Assembly (NCBI RefSeq): GCF_026016465.1
Contig: NZ_CP100390.1
Location: 3,719,001-3,783,000 of the forward strand
Length of the DNA: 64,000 bases
Reading direction: 5' to 3'
Source of the DNA: Alkalimarinus alittae
GTDB lineage: Bacteria > Pseudomonadota > Gammaproteobacteria > Pseudomonadales > Oleiphilaceae
Numbering within the stretch: the first letter of the stretch is position 1; the number at the start of each line of letters is the position of its first letter. The translations under genes were made by a program, and so were the position numbers. Below the pieces are notes generated by a model. It saw only the letters and a list, made by a program, of their open reading frames with translations. It had not been told where the DNA came from and did no database searches. Shown here piece after piece: positions 27,116 through 36,427 of the stretch.

Positions 27116-27157
27116 TATGAATACAGTCCGAAAGCATGATCTAAATATAATGAGAGA

Positions 27158-27191
27158 AGAATAATAATTTAATGTGACAGTTGTATTACAA
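27158..27191 (-). promoter_or_regulatory. Candidate PhoB promoter of pstC
   Basis: Read on the minus strand: TTGTAAT, four bases, then CTGTCAC (27191 down to 27174), close to the CTGTCAT-N4-CTGTCAT Pho box. A ten-base spacer and TATTCT as a -10 element (27163-27158) follow. The spacing is exactly that of PhoB-activated promoters, but both half-sites have mismatches. Confidence 0.5.
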
Positions 27192-27267
27192 AGGGGTCAT
27201 ATTTCGAGTAGTAATACAGGAGAAAAGGAGAGGTAACCATATGTGGCTAAGTTTATACGTGTGGAGC

Positions 27268-27367
27268 GTCTGCTTAACCTGGGTGTCGGGATGAATCCCG
27301 ACTTACATTAGGGCGTATTATTTTCCCCTGTAGGTCGGTATTCACACCAATGCAGACTACACATAAA
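27268..27367. repeat. Two inverted copies of a TGTAGG-type palindromic element
   Basis: GTCGGGATGAATCCCGAC (27285-27302) is a perfect 8-bp stem followed by TTACA. In inverse orientation, TGTAGGTCGGTATTCACACC starts at 27339. The outer arms GTCTGC (27268-27273) and GCAGAC (27362-27367) also pair. The unit could fold as one large cruciform in the pstS-pstC gap and may reduce read-through from pstS. Confidence 0.6.
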
Positions 27368-27392
27368 CCTAAATGTTTATTTTGTGCACCCG

Positions 27393-28385
27393 TTATTTAA
27401 GCCCTAACTGCGCAAGGCTTTTGTCTGCTACCGCAGCAGGAAGTGGAACATAGCCATCTTTGACCACAACTTGCTGACCCTGTTTAGACAATACCGACTT
27501 AATAAACTCGCCATCTAAAGGTGATAACGGTTTGTTAGGCGCTTTATTAACATAAACGTACAAGAAACGAGACAAAGGGTATTTACCCGTAACGGCGTTT
27601 TCAGGCGTCGCATCAACAAAAGGCTGACCGGGTTTCTTTGCTAAAGCGAGAGCACGAACACTGGCTGTTTTGTAGCCAATACCCGAGTAGCCAATACCAT
27701 TAATTGACTCTGATACCCCTTGTACAACAGAGGCAGAGCCCGGCTGTTCATTCACGTTGTTTTTAAAGTCACCTTTACACAGCGCTTTCTTTTTAAAGTA
27801 ACCATAAGTACCTGATACTGAGTTACGGCCAAACAGCTGAACACTACTATTCGCTAAATTGCCATCTGCTAAACCCAAGTCACTCCATTTTGATACATTC
27901 GACTCAAACCCACATTTACGAGTCGATGAGAAAATCGCATCAATTTGAGGGATCGTAAGCCCTTGAATAGGATTATCTTTATTTACAAATACAGCCAATG
28001 CATCAATAGCCACAGGAACAGCCGTTGGCTTGTAACCAAACTTTTTCTCAAAGGCTTCTATTTCTTTATCCTTCATTTTTCGACTCATTGGGCCGACATT
28101 TGAGGTACCTTCTGTCAGTGCTGGCGGCGCAGTAGAAGAGCCAGCAGCCTGAATCTGAACATTAACATTAGGGTAGTTACGCTTAAAGTCTTCTGCCCAT
28201 AAGGTCATTAGGTTGGCAAGCGTGTCAGACCCTACGCTAGACAAGTTTCCTGATACACCACTGGCTTTCACATAGGTAGCTAGGTTTTCATCAACCTTTG
28301 CAGCCGCTGTTGCATTGATAGCTGTTGTGGCGCCTGCTACTGCAGCCGTCACCGTTAATGCTGCAAATAGTTTCTTTATCTTCAT
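27393..28385 (-). CDS. pstS: Periplasmic phosphate-binding protein PstS
   Basis: The capture subunit of the phosphate importer, 330 residues. It has a signal peptide ([22 protein letters not shown]), the phosphate loops [25 protein letters not shown] and [14 protein letters not shown], and an ending similar to Pseudomonas PstS-type proteins. I start at the ATG at 28385 because GGAGAT lies six bases before it. The upstream frame from 28415 adds ten residues before the signal peptide. A PhoB promoter precedes it. The pstC gene follows after 277 bp that hold palindromes and a second promoter, so pstS can be made in excess of the permease. Confidence 0.94.
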   Translation of the reverse strand: MKIKKLFAALTVTAAVAGATTAINATAAAKVDENLATYVKASGVSGNLSSVGSDTLANLMTLWAEDFKRNYPNVNVQIQAAGSSTAPPALTEGTSNVGPMSRKMKDKEIEAFEKKFGYKPTAVPVAIDALAVFVNKDNPIQGLTIPQIDAIFSSTRKCGFESNVSKWSDLGLADGNLANSSVQLFGRNSVSGTYGYFKKKALCKGDFKNNVNEQPGSASVVQGVSESINGIGYSGIGYKTASVRALALAKKPGQPFVDATPENAVTGKYPLSRFLYVYVNKAPNKPLSPLDGEFIKSVLSKQGQQVVVKDGYVPLPAAVADKSLAQLGLK

Positions 28386-28493
28386 CGTTATCTCCAATTC
28401 AAAATAGTTGCTCACAAAACAAACCGTGTATCTTGCTCTGCAGTAAACCGCTAAAGGACAAACTTAATAACAATATTTATCCGGTTTGAAGAC

Positions 28494-28549
28494 ACTATAG
28501 AGACTCTATATGACAGCGATGTGACAACTCTGTTTCAGAATAATGACAA
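28494..28549 (-). promoter_or_regulatory. PhoB-dependent promoter of pstS
   Basis: On the minus strand TTGTCAC-ATCG-CTGTCAT (28527 down to 28510) is a near-consensus Pho box. A further half-site, TTGTCAT (28549-28543), lies upstream in the same 11-bp phase. A ten-base spacer leads to a consensus-like -10, TATAGT (28499-28494). The weak -35 replaced by Pho boxes is typical of PhoB activation. Confidence 0.85.
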
Positions 28550-28720
28550 GCAAATATCTTAAAAACCAGCCTGCTAAATACAGGTTTATGAAACTAGCAT
28601 TAGGCTGAAAAGGTGAATATGCATATAATGAGCAAAAAATAATATTAACCCACATTTATGTGGTCACCAACGTAGGCCCCCTAAAGAAAAACAAACCTAC
28701 AAGGAAGAACAAAAAATAAA

Positions 28721-29272
28721 ATGGCTTTTAGCAACACGCTCTTAAAAACAATTCACGCGATAGATCAATTTACCGAACACACCGGACGGACTATTTCATG
28801 GTTAAATATTGCCATGGTGGTATTAACTTGTCTAACAGTGATAATGAGGTACGTTTTTAACCATAGCTCTATTATTGCGCAAGAAAGCATCATGTACCTT
28901 CATGCGTCTATCTTTCTGATTGCCAGCGCGTACACACTTAAACACGATGAGCACGTAAGAGTGGATATTTTTTACCACCGCCTCTCTCCTAAAGCTAAAG
29001 CCACAGTTAACTTGCTAGGCACAATATTACTATTGATACCCGTGATAGGTTTTATAGGATGGAGCAGTTGGCCCTACATTGAAAGTTCATGGCGTATATA
29101 CGAAACATCTCAAGAAGCGGCAGGCGTACCCTTAGTCTACCTTTTGAAGTCATTAATTCTGGCCATGGTGGCCGTGATGCTACTTCAGGCGCTAGCCGAA
29201 ATACTCAGAAGCATCACTATACTCACCGGCATTGAAGTCGAGCACTCAGCTAAACATGAAGGAGCGCTCTAA
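28721..29272 (+). CDS. TRAP transporter small permease (DctQ-type)
   Basis: A 183-residue inner-membrane protein with four hydrophobic helices, the size of the DctQ subunit of tripartite ATP-independent transporters. The family pattern is visible in VLTCLTVIMRYVFNHSSIIAQE and the polar HDEHVRVDIFYHRLSPKAK loop between helices 2 and 3. Its stop overlaps the start of the large permease by one base. No binding-protein (DctP-type) gene is adjacent on either side, so the substrate cannot be guessed from context. The 335 bp upstream, shared with divergent pstS, hold only the PhoB promoter. Confidence 0.88.
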   Translation: MAFSNTLLKTIHAIDQFTEHTGRTISWLNIAMVVLTCLTVIMRYVFNHSSIIAQESIMYLHASIFLIASAYTLKHDEHVRVDIFYHRLSPKAKATVNLLGTILLLIPVIGFIGWSSWPYIESSWRIYETSQEAAGVPLVYLLKSLILAMVAVMLLQALAEILRSITILTGIEVEHSAKHEGAL

Positions 29273-30648
29273 TGACCGAGTACTTACCCCTAATTATGTT
29301 TGCAGCCGCCTGCATTGTGCTGCTATTTGGTTACCCGGTTGCACTGTCTCTCGCCGGCACAGCCCTTATTTTTGCAGCCGGAGGCATTGCGACCGGTGTA
29401 TTTGATATCGCGTTCCTACTCGCCACCCCCAACAGACTCTATGGATTGATCACCAACCAAACTCTGATTGCTGTTCCGCTTTTTGTATTTATGGGTTGTA
29501 TGCTCCAGCGCTCGAAACTGGCTGAAAATCTACTCGAAAGCATGGCCGAACTGTTTAAAGGCTCCAACGGAGGTCTAGGAATATCAGTTGCTATTGTCGG
29601 TATGCTATTGGCGGCAAGCACCGGTATTGTCGGTGCAACCGTGGTCACGATGGGGCTTATTTCACTTCCTACGATGCTCAAGCGAGGTTATGCTCCATCA
29701 ATAGCCACCGGAACCATTTGTGCAACCGGCACATTAGGCCAGATCATCCCCCCTTCTATTGCGCTCGTGTTGCTCGGAGACGTACTTTCCAGTGCTTACC
29801 AGCAAGCTCAGCGCGACATGGGCATCTTTAGCCCAGACACTGTCTCAGTCGGTGACTTGTTTGTCGGTGCCATCATTCCCGGCCTCTGTTTAGTGGCTTT
29901 ATATATTATCTATATCGCTGCAATGGCAAAATTTAGACCTGACCTTATTCCACCTGAAGATGAGAAGCCTGAAGATACCAGCGCGGTAGCACTATCGCTA
30001 CTTCACGACTTAACACCGCCATTATTACTGATCGTTGTAGTGCTAGGCTCTATTCTTAGTGGTATCGCAACCCCTACAGAGGCCGCAGGCGTGGGGGCTT
30101 TTGGGGCGACGTTACTGGCACTATTACGTAAAAAACTCACTCTTGAAGTAGCCCGTGACGTTTGCCGTACCACTACCCGCGTCACCTGCATGGTGTTTCT
30201 AATCCTGATTGGCGCTTCTATATTTTCACTGGTATTTAGGGGTTACGGTGGTGATGACTTAATTCAATCGCTGTTTAATGATATGCCCGGCGGTGTTTTT
30301 ACCGCCACCCTAGTGGTGATGGTGGTCATCTTTTTACTTGGCTTTATCTTAGACTTTATCGAAATAACCTTTGTGGTTGTGCCAATTGTTGGCCCAGCAT
30401 TACTAGCAATGGGTCTTGACCCCGTATGGTTTGGCATTATGATCGCGCTAAACCTACAGACATCATTCCTTACGCCGCCGTTTGGCTTTTCGCTGTTCTA
30501 TCTCAGAGGTGTAGCGCCGGACAGCATTGCAACCTCTGACATATACAAAGGAGTCATCCCGTTTATTATGATTCAACTTTTGATGTTAGGTTTGTTAGCC
30601 GCTTGGCCCGAATTAGCCACCTGGTTACCGGATAAAATTTATAGCTAA
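29272..30648 (+). CDS. TRAP transporter large permease (DctM-type)
   Basis: The 458-residue transport channel subunit, with about a dozen hydrophobic segments. The DctM signatures are clear: NQTLIAVPLFVFMGCML, GIVGATVVTMGLISLPTMLKRGY, GTICATGTLGQIIPPSIALVL and a C-terminal LNLQTSFLTPPFGFSLFYLRG. It works with the small permease and an external binding protein in sodium-driven uptake of organic acids or similar compounds. The overlap with the previous gene makes these two a translationally coupled pair. The thioesterase gene follows 85 bp later and may be separate. Confidence 0.92.
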   Translation: MTEYLPLIMFAAACIVLLFGYPVALSLAGTALIFAAGGIATGVFDIAFLLATPNRLYGLITNQTLIAVPLFVFMGCMLQRSKLAENLLESMAELFKGSNGGLGISVAIVGMLLAASTGIVGATVVTMGLISLPTMLKRGYAPSIATGTICATGTLGQIIPPSIALVLLGDVLSSAYQQAQRDMGIFSPDTVSVGDLFVGAIIPGLCLVALYIIYIAAMAKFRPDLIPPEDEKPEDTSAVALSLLHDLTPPLLLIVVVLGSILSGIATPTEAAGVGAFGATLLALLRKKLTLEVARDVCRTTTRVTCMVFLILIGASIFSLVFRGYGGDDLIQSLFNDMPGGVFTATLVVMVVIFLLGFILDFIEITFVVVPIVGPALLAMGLDPVWFGIMIALNLQTSFLTPPFGFSLFYLRGVAPDSIATSDIYKGVIPFIMIQLLMLGLLAAWPELATWLPDKIYS

Positions 30649-30733
30649 ATTGACTTATCACGCTTACTAAGTAGCAAACTCTAATTATACTGCTATCAAA
30701 ACAAATACAAGAAAATGAAATAAAGGTAGAGCC

Positions 30734-31141
30734 ATGAGACATTCAGAGCACAAGCCAACGCCTGCAGGAGAACTCACCCTGCAGATCGTACCCATGCCAA
30801 AGGACACCAATGCAAACGGTGACATTCATGCGGGCTGGCTGGTAGGCCAAATGGATTTAGCCGCTGCAACGGCTGCAGGACGCTTATCTCAAGGGCGAAC
30901 GGCGACTGTCGCCATCGAGGGAATGGAGTTTATATCCCCCGTTAGAGTCGGTTCACAAGTAAGATGCTACACAAAGCTCGTTGACGTAGGCCGAAGCTCT
31001 ATTAAGCTCACTGTAGAAGTGTGGACACAGGATCTTGATGAGCACCACCCAAGAAAAGTTACTCAGTCGACATTTGTGTTTGTAGCAATAGATGAAGATG
31101 GCTGCATCCGACAGTTACCTGATGAAGTATTACACCCATAG
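30734..31141 (+). CDS. yciA: YciA-type acyl-CoA thioesterase
   Basis: A 135-residue hotdog-fold thioesterase that hydrolyses acyl-CoA to free acid and CoA. The catalytic-region segment DTNANGDIHAGWLVGQMDLAAA corresponds to the YciA active-site aspartate and helix, followed by ATVAIEGMEFISPVRVGS and a beta-rich remainder. It is of normal length for YciA. The AAAGGTAGAGCC region precedes its ATG. Its neighbours (TRAP permeases, Kef antiporter) give no link to a specific pathway; a general role in CoA recycling is likely. Confidence 0.88.
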   Translation: MRHSEHKPTPAGELTLQIVPMPKDTNANGDIHAGWLVGQMDLAAATAAGRLSQGRTATVAIEGMEFISPVRVGSQVRCYTKLVDVGRSSIKLTVEVWTQDLDEHHPRKVTQSTFVFVAIDEDGCIRQLPDEVLHP

Positions 31142-31331
31142 AAGAAAAACACTGAATAAAGCCTAAAATAATGGACCTCTGTCATGGCAGATACCATAAG
31201 CACTTTAATACACTAAGCAAACTCAAGACGAAACTGAACGTATCTAACACCCAGCCGTCATCGCTTTATTGCTCTTATTTCAATGCGACGGCTTTATTTG
31301 ACCATAGCGCCCCACTAGGAAACCTGTTTTT

Positions 31332-33308
31332 ATGGAAGGTGTTTTTTTAAAAGTATTAATACTGCTTGCGGCCGCCGTCATGGCGTCCACCATGCTTAGA
31401 CGGCTTCGCATCCCTCCTATCCTTGCTTATTTGTGTGTGGGCCTAATCATGGGGCCTAGTGCCTTTGCTGTGGTCGAAGACCTTGAAGCAATTCGCTTTC
31501 TCGCAGAGTTCGGCGTGGTGTTCTTGCTATTTTCTTTAGGGCTAGAATTTTCGCTCGCTAAAATGATGGCGCTTAGACATACCGTTTTCGGGCTAGGTGG
31601 ACTACAAGTCTTAATCAGCTGTATCGTAATATTTGCCGTTGCTTTAGCGGCCGGTGTTTCCATTGAAGAAGCCATTGTGATCGCTGGGGCGCTATCGCTA
31701 TCCTCTACAGCGGTCGTTAGTAAAGAATTGTCATCTCGAAGAGAGCTCAACAAACCTCACGGCCAATTGTCGATTGGCATACTGCTCTTTCAGGATATTG
31801 CTGCGGTATTATTCTTAATTCTGGTTCCTGCATTTGCAGGCAGCGGTCAAGAAGAAATATTTACATCTATAGGCATTACCCTATTAAAAGGTGTCGGTTT
31901 ATTTGCGTTACTACTCGCCTGCGGTCGATGGTTACTTCCCCCGCTATTTAATGAAGTGGCTAAAACACATTCAGAAGAAGTGTTTGTTATGACAGTGTTA
32001 TTAGTTGCGCTTCTAGCGGCAGCGCTGACTCATCACTTTGGTCTATCTATGGCACTAGGTGCGTTTATTGCAGGCATGATGCTGAGCGAAACCAATTATA
32101 GGCATCAGATAGAAGCGGATATCAGACCCTTTAGAGACCTCTTGCTTGGACTGTTCTTTATCTCGGTAGGAATGGCACTGGATATTAATGCCCTAATGGC
32201 AAATTGGCACTGGATTATTCTCTGCAGCACAGGGTTAATCATCGGTAAAACATGCCTTATCTTTGCGCTAACGCGATTAAATAAACATAGCAAACGTGAC
32301 TCTATTACTACTGGGCTATACCTCGCACAAGGCGGCGAATTTGGTTTTGCACTATTTGCCCTTGCGTTTAAAAGCGGCACAATGAGCGAGTCTGTCAGCG
32401 GTGTTTTAGTCCCTACGATAGTCGTCTCTATCGCACTAACACCTTGGCTAATTAGTATCGCCCCTTATGTTTCAAAAAAGCTATTTGGCGAAGCCAAGTT
32501 TACCCCTAAAAATGATTATAAAACCCAACTTAACAAAGCCAGTGAATCACTCAGCGACCATGCCATACTCTGTGGCTTTGGCCGAGTAGGACAATCAATA
32601 TCAAGGTTTTTAAACAAAGAAAGCTTACCCTACATTGCGGTGGATATTGACCCTGTTCGAGTCAACGAAGCCGGAATAGCGGGGGAGAACGTCCACTACG
32701 GTGATGCATCTAGACTAGATATACTCAAAGCGCTAGGTTTGGAGCGGGCAAAACTGCTCGTTATTAGCTATAAAGAAATAGACGTAGCCAAAAAGATCCT
32801 TCACACCATACGCGCACAAGGTTACACCATTCCTATTCTAGTCAGAACAAGTGATGACTCCGCTCTAGAGGAACTTTTACAGTCAGGTGCCACAGAAATC
32901 GTTCCTGAAACCATGGAAGCAAGCCTGATGTTGGTGTCACATGTACTAACAATGATGGGAACACCCGCCGACCATGTAACTGACCACATTGAAAACGCCC
33001 GAAAGCAACGCTACCAAATTTTACATGGCTACTACCATGGTACGGGCTCTAAAATCATCGATGATAAAGGGAATGCACTTGAACAACTCCACGCGGTGTT
33101 ATTAACTGCAAACTGTTTCGCCACAGGCAAAACACTGGGTGAGCTAAACCTTGAGAAGGCAGGGGACCCCGTAGAGGTTATCAAACACGCTAACGGCCAA
33201 GAATCAGCTCCCTCCTCAGCAACGTTATTACAAGAAGGTGACACCGTTATTCTACATGGTAGCTCGGAGCAAATTGAAAAAGTAGAGAATCTAATATTGG
33301 CGGGTTAA
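31332..33308 (+). CDS. Kef-type monovalent cation:proton antiporter with TrkA-N domain
   Basis: A CPA2-family inner-membrane protein of 658 residues. Residues 1-385 hold about twelve helices with FLLFSLGLEFSLAKM and ALSLSSTAVVSKELS, the helix-4/5 region of Kef and YbaL proteins. Residues 410-540 form a cytoplasmic RCK/TrkA-N domain with the nucleotide motif GFGRVGQSISRFL and conserved ALGLERAKLLVISY. A TrkA-C-like domain (GKTLGELNLEKAGDPVEVI) follows to the end. It likely exports K+ (or Na+) in exchange for H+, gated by nucleotide. No KefF/KefG ancillary subunit is adjacent, which fits the YbaL/RosB-like branch better than KefC. Confidence 0.87.
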   Translation: MEGVFLKVLILLAAAVMASTMLRRLRIPPILAYLCVGLIMGPSAFAVVEDLEAIRFLAEFGVVFLLFSLGLEFSLAKMMALRHTVFGLGGLQVLISCIVIFAVALAAGVSIEEAIVIAGALSLSSTAVVSKELSSRRELNKPHGQLSIGILLFQDIAAVLFLILVPAFAGSGQEEIFTSIGITLLKGVGLFALLLACGRWLLPPLFNEVAKTHSEEVFVMTVLLVALLAAALTHHFGLSMALGAFIAGMMLSETNYRHQIEADIRPFRDLLLGLFFISVGMALDINALMANWHWIILCSTGLIIGKTCLIFALTRLNKHSKRDSITTGLYLAQGGEFGFALFALAFKSGTMSESVSGVLVPTIVVSIALTPWLISIAPYVSKKLFGEAKFTPKNDYKTQLNKASESLSDHAILCGFGRVGQSISRFLNKESLPYIAVDIDPVRVNEAGIAGENVHYGDASRLDILKALGLERAKLLVISYKEIDVAKKILHTIRAQGYTIPILVRTSDDSALEELLQSGATEIVPETMEASLMLVSHVLTMMGTPADHVTDHIENARKQRYQILHGYYHGTGSKIIDDKGNALEQLHAVLLTANCFATGKTLGELNLEKAGDPVEVIKHANGQESAPSSATLLQEGDTVILHGSSEQIEKVENLILAG

Positions 33309-33336
33309 ATCTTTAACATGTGACATTACAGATACG

Positions 33337-33367
33337 AAAAACGGAGCACAAGCTCCGTTTTTTTTGA
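33337..33367. terminator. Bidirectional terminator between the Kef-type gene and crp
   Basis: ACGGAGC-ACA-AGCTCCGT forms a seven-base stem flanked by AAAAA on one side and eight Ts on the other. Both convergent genes could use it; the T tract is longer on the plus strand. Confidence 0.85.
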
Positions 33368-33381
33368 TTTTTTATTGGCCT

Positions 33382-34023
33382 TTAACGTGTGCCATACACA
33401 ACCATTGTTTTACCTTTAACCTGAACAAGCCCTTGCTCCTCAAGTGTTTTTAGTACTCGTCCCACCATTTCTCTAGAACAACCCACGATTCGGCCTATTT
33501 CCTGTCGCGTGATTTTTATCTGCATACCATCTGGGTGAGTCATTGCATCGGGCTCTTTACATAAGTCCAATAGTGTTCTAGCGACTCGTCCTGTGACATC
33601 TAAAAACGCCAAGTCTCCAACTTTACGTGTCGTTTGACGAAGGCGAGAGGCCATCTGCTCTCCAATAAAATAGAGAATGCGAGGATCTTCCTGCGATATC
33701 TCTCGAAATTTGGTGTAACTTATTTCTGCAACTTCACACTCAATTTTCGCTTTAACCCACGCGCTCCGTGAGTCCATATTATCGAACAGTCCCATCTCAC
33801 CAAAGAAGTCGCCCGTATTCAAGTAAGCCATAATCATTTCTCGACCATCATCATCCTCAATGATAACCGTCACAGACCCCTTGATTATGTAGAATAGGGA
33901 ATCACTTTTATCCCCTGCATATATAATCGTACTTTTTGCAGGATAACGACGCCGGTGGCACTGAGACAGAAAAAAGTCCAGATGTTTTGTTTTACTCTCT
34001 ACCGGTTTAATAATCGTTGCCAT
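33382..34023 (-). CDS. crp: cAMP receptor protein Crp/Vfr
   Basis: Global transcription regulator of 213 residues. The N-terminal cAMP-binding domain includes the phosphate-binding cassette [19 protein letters not shown]. The dimer-helix start [10 protein letters not shown]-like segment ([19 protein letters not shown]) and the helix-turn-helix [21 protein letters not shown] are very close to E. coli Crp, including the C-terminal VVYGTR. In Pseudomonas the orthologue is Vfr, and its neighbours there (OsmC protein, speD) are the same as here. A strong hairpin and T tract follow the gene. The 489 bp upstream show no clear Crp site by eye. Confidence 0.96.
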   Translation of the reverse strand: MATIIKPVESKTKHLDFFLSQCHRRRYPAKSTIIYAGDKSDSLFYIIKGSVTVIIEDDDGREMIMAYLNTGDFFGEMGLFDNMDSRSAWVKAKIECEVAEISYTKFREISQEDPRILYFIGEQMASRLRQTTRKVGDLAFLDVTGRVARTLLDLCKEPDAMTHPDGMQIKITRQEIGRIVGCSREMVGRVLKTLEEQGLVQVKGKTMVVYGTR

Positions 34024-34512
34024 CTTTTGTTGTCCCTTAATTTATTACTTAGTCATCTTCACCTAACCTACTCGCCAGTGAACATAACACAACTTTTTTA
34101 ATTATCGTTTTGCCCTTATCCGTGGGCTATATAAGTCAGCTTATTCTCACTACCTTGTTTATCCAAAAAGGTAATCATCAAAGCCTTATCGTTATTACAC
34201 TTAAGCCTAGAATTCTTAAACTATCAATACACTTTCAGAAAACCGCTTCGCACTCACTTAAGCGCTAACGTTTATATCAGGATAAAAGCCTTCCATCAAC
34301 CTATTGATCTTACTCACACAATTACGACATCAATTGAGTATAGCCCAAGATATTAAAACCAGCTTTATAATAAAAAGTGCTTTTATGTTACGCTTCATTG
34401 CAAATTATAAGAGCGCTGTCTTTTTTATAAAGCGAGCATTTGATATCAACACCAAAACCATATAATGTTCGGCCAAAAGCACGCTAACAGACCCGTCGTA
34501 ATAGAGGTTAAC
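34024..34512. other. Long AT-rich divergent spacer between crp and the YhfA-type gene
   Basis: About 490 bp with no credible gene of its own. It must hold both divergent promoters. I find no Shine-Dalgarno-led small frame, no strong hairpin with a T run and no perfect TGTGA-N6-TCACA site. An AAGGGA motif before crp (near 34036) may serve as its ribosome binding site. Confidence 0.5.
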
Positions 34513-34929
34513 ATGAACGTAAAAGTAAGTTGGGGCGGTAACGCTAAATTTGTGGGTGAATCTGGTTCAGGGCATCAAGTAACCATGGATGGCCCACCCG
34601 ATCATGGCGGCCAAAATTTAGGTCCTCGCCCAATGGAAATGTTGCTGCTGGGCTTAGGCGGTTGCACCTCATTTGATGTAATGAGTATTCTTCAAAAGTC
34701 ACGTCAAGATGTGACCGACTGTGTGGCCGAAATTACTGCCGAACGAGCCGATGAAGTCCCAAGTGTGTTCACTAAAATTCATGTTCACTTCATCGTCAAA
34801 GGCAACCATCTTAAAGAGAACCTTGTGAAGCGCGCAGTATCGTTATCTGCAGAGAAATATTGCTCTGCTTCTATTATGTTGGAAAAAGCAGGCGTAGAAA
34901 TCACTCACGATTACAGCATCGAGGCGTAG
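34513..34929 (+). CDS. yhfA: YhfA-like OsmC-family protein
   Basis: A 138-residue OsmC/Ohr-fold protein, close to E. coli YhfA (134) over its whole length: GESGSGHQVTMDGPP, PRPMEMLLLGLGGCTSFDVMSILQK and LSAEKYCSASIMLEKAG. A conserved cysteine pair (in GGCTSFD and EKYCSAS) occupies the positions of the peroxidatic and resolving cysteines of the superfamily, but peroxidase activity of this branch is not established. I start at the ATG at 34513 with AGAGG four to five bases upstream; the frame opens at 34465. The divergent crp-yhfA pair is also found in E. coli. Confidence 0.87.
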   Translation: MNVKVSWGGNAKFVGESGSGHQVTMDGPPDHGGQNLGPRPMEMLLLGLGGCTSFDVMSILQKSRQDVTDCVAEITAERADEVPSVFTKIHVHFIVKGNHLKENLVKRAVSLSAEKYCSASIMLEKAGVEITHDYSIEA

Positions 34930-34935
34930 TACGAT

Positions 34936-35364
34936 ATGACCACTCAGCAAAATCCATCCATCCCGCAACGGCCTAAACCAACGGCAGGCATGCGCCATGT
35001 CGCATTGTTTGTCACTCAGTTTGATGAGACAGAGCGGTTTTATGTTGATTTACTTGGAATGAATGTTGAGTGGCGCCCCGATAATGATAACGTCTACCTC
35101 TGCTCAGGCAATGACAACCTAGCGCTTCACAGAGCCCACAAAGGCGCACCTTCAGGCCCTCAGCGATTAGACCACATTGGCTTTATTATTGACGACATTG
35201 ATCAGGTCGATGCGTGGTATGAGTTTCTTAACCATCATCAGGTTAAAATACTTAACCAACCTAAAACTCATCGAGATGGCGCAAGAAGTTTTTACTGCTT
35301 TGACCCTGACGGCACTTCGGTGCAAATCATCTATCACCCGCCAATATCCGTACCCACGGCTTAA
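34936..35364 (+). CDS. VOC-superfamily (glyoxalase-like) protein
   Basis: A 142-residue protein with the vicinal-oxygen-chelate fold: two beta-alpha-beta-beta-beta modules, GMRHVALFVTQFDETERFYVDLLGM at the first and RLDHIGFIIDDIDQVDAWYEFL at the second, ending with a metal-ligand-type FYCFDPDGTSVQIIYHP. Putative metal-binding residues are the histidines of RHVAL and DHIGF and the glutamine/glutamate position near VQII. It could be a dioxygenase, glyoxalase or resistance protein; nothing in the sequence decides. It lies 6 bp after the YhfA-type gene, so both are probably cotranscribed. Confidence 0.75.
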   Translation: MTTQQNPSIPQRPKPTAGMRHVALFVTQFDETERFYVDLLGMNVEWRPDNDNVYLCSGNDNLALHRAHKGAPSGPQRLDHIGFIIDDIDQVDAWYEFLNHHQVKILNQPKTHRDGARSFYCFDPDGTSVQIIYHPPISVPTA

Positions 35365-35569
35365 CCCTCAGAGCGGAGAGCAATCAAGAGCGGTTAAACC
35401 CGCTCAATTGCGCTGATAGATTTAATGAAATTTTGTCTACTCAAAGGCTAAAAAATGTGCATAATACGCATCCTTCCGACATACTGTTAGAACATCTACA
35501 CTCTATCTATCCGATGATGCGTTAATCGGGCATTTGGGCTTTTTTTATTATCCTGGGTGAGGGTCTGTA

Positions 35570-36367
35570 ATGGACAAAAAACTCAAACTTCATGGGTTTA
35601 ATAACTTAACAAAATCGTTAAGTTTTAATATTTATGATATCTGCTATACCAATAGCGAAAAGCAGCGTCGAGCATATATTGAATATATCGATGAAATGTA
35701 CAATGCCGAGCGATTAACTCAAATTCTGACGGATGTTGTGAAAATTATCGGGGCGAATATTCTTAATATTGCACGCCAAGATTATGACCCACACGGCGCA
35801 AGCGTTACGCTTTTAATCGCTGAACACGAAGTGCCACCAGAACCTTCTGAGATTACAGAAGCGCCAGGGCCGTTACCTGAAACAGTCGTTGCGCACTTAG
35901 ATAAGAGCCACGTAACCGTTCATACTTATCCTGAAAGCCATCCAGATAATGGTATTAGCACTTTCAGAGTAGATATCGATGTGTCGACTTGTGGCCTGAT
36001 ATCTCCGCTGAAAGCACTGAACTACCTTATTCACAGCTTTGACTCAGATATCGTAACAGTTGATTACCGCGTTCGCGGCTTTACACGCGATGTCGATGGT
36101 ACCAAGCACTACATCGATCATAACATTAGTTCTATTCAGAGCTACTTGAGTGAAGACACTCAAAACTCTTACGATATGATTGATGTAAATGTATACCAAG
36201 AAAGTACCTTTCATACCAAAATGCTATTGAAGCAGTTCGATATGGATAATTACCTTTTTGGTGATGGCACTGAGGCCTTTACTGAAGAAGAGCAGAAAGA
36301 TATTGCCAAGCGTCTAAAGAAAGAGATGCAAGAGATTTTCTATTCTCGCAATATGCCCGACCTTTAG
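35570..36367 (+). CDS. speD: S-adenosylmethionine decarboxylase proenzyme
   Basis: Makes decarboxylated AdoMet, the aminopropyl donor for spermidine. This is the long bacterial class: 265 residues, nearly identical in plan to E. coli SpeD. The proenzyme cuts itself at Ser113 in [17 protein letters not shown] to create the pyruvoyl cofactor. The conserved [17 protein letters not shown] and [10 protein letters not shown] blocks follow. No spermidine synthase gene is in the window. GGTGAGGG lies upstream of the ATG. A hairpin with a T tract follows the stop. Confidence 0.96.
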   Translation: MDKKLKLHGFNNLTKSLSFNIYDICYTNSEKQRRAYIEYIDEMYNAERLTQILTDVVKIIGANILNIARQDYDPHGASVTLLIAEHEVPPEPSEITEAPGPLPETVVAHLDKSHVTVHTYPESHPDNGISTFRVDIDVSTCGLISPLKALNYLIHSFDSDIVTVDYRVRGFTRDVDGTKHYIDHNISSIQSYLSEDTQNSYDMIDVNVYQESTFHTKMLLKQFDMDNYLFGDGTEAFTEEEQKDIAKRLKKEMQEIFYSRNMPDL

Positions 36368-36381
36368 TTAACGCTAAGTTC

Positions 36382-36427
36382 GAGTTGTAAGCAACGATCT
36401 ACGCTTACAACTCTCCTCCCCTTTTTT
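36382..36427. terminator. Terminator between convergent speD and prkB
   Basis: GAGTTGTAAGC (36382-36392) and GCTTACAACTC (36403-36413) form a perfect 11-bp stem with a ten-base loop. CTCCCC and TTTTTT follow on the plus strand. Confidence 0.75.

Noticed and set aside
34077-34091. Possible Crp autoregulation site (TGTGTTATGTTCACT on the minus strand)
   Set aside because: The half-sites are one base too close for TGTGA-N6-TCACA and one is mismatched.
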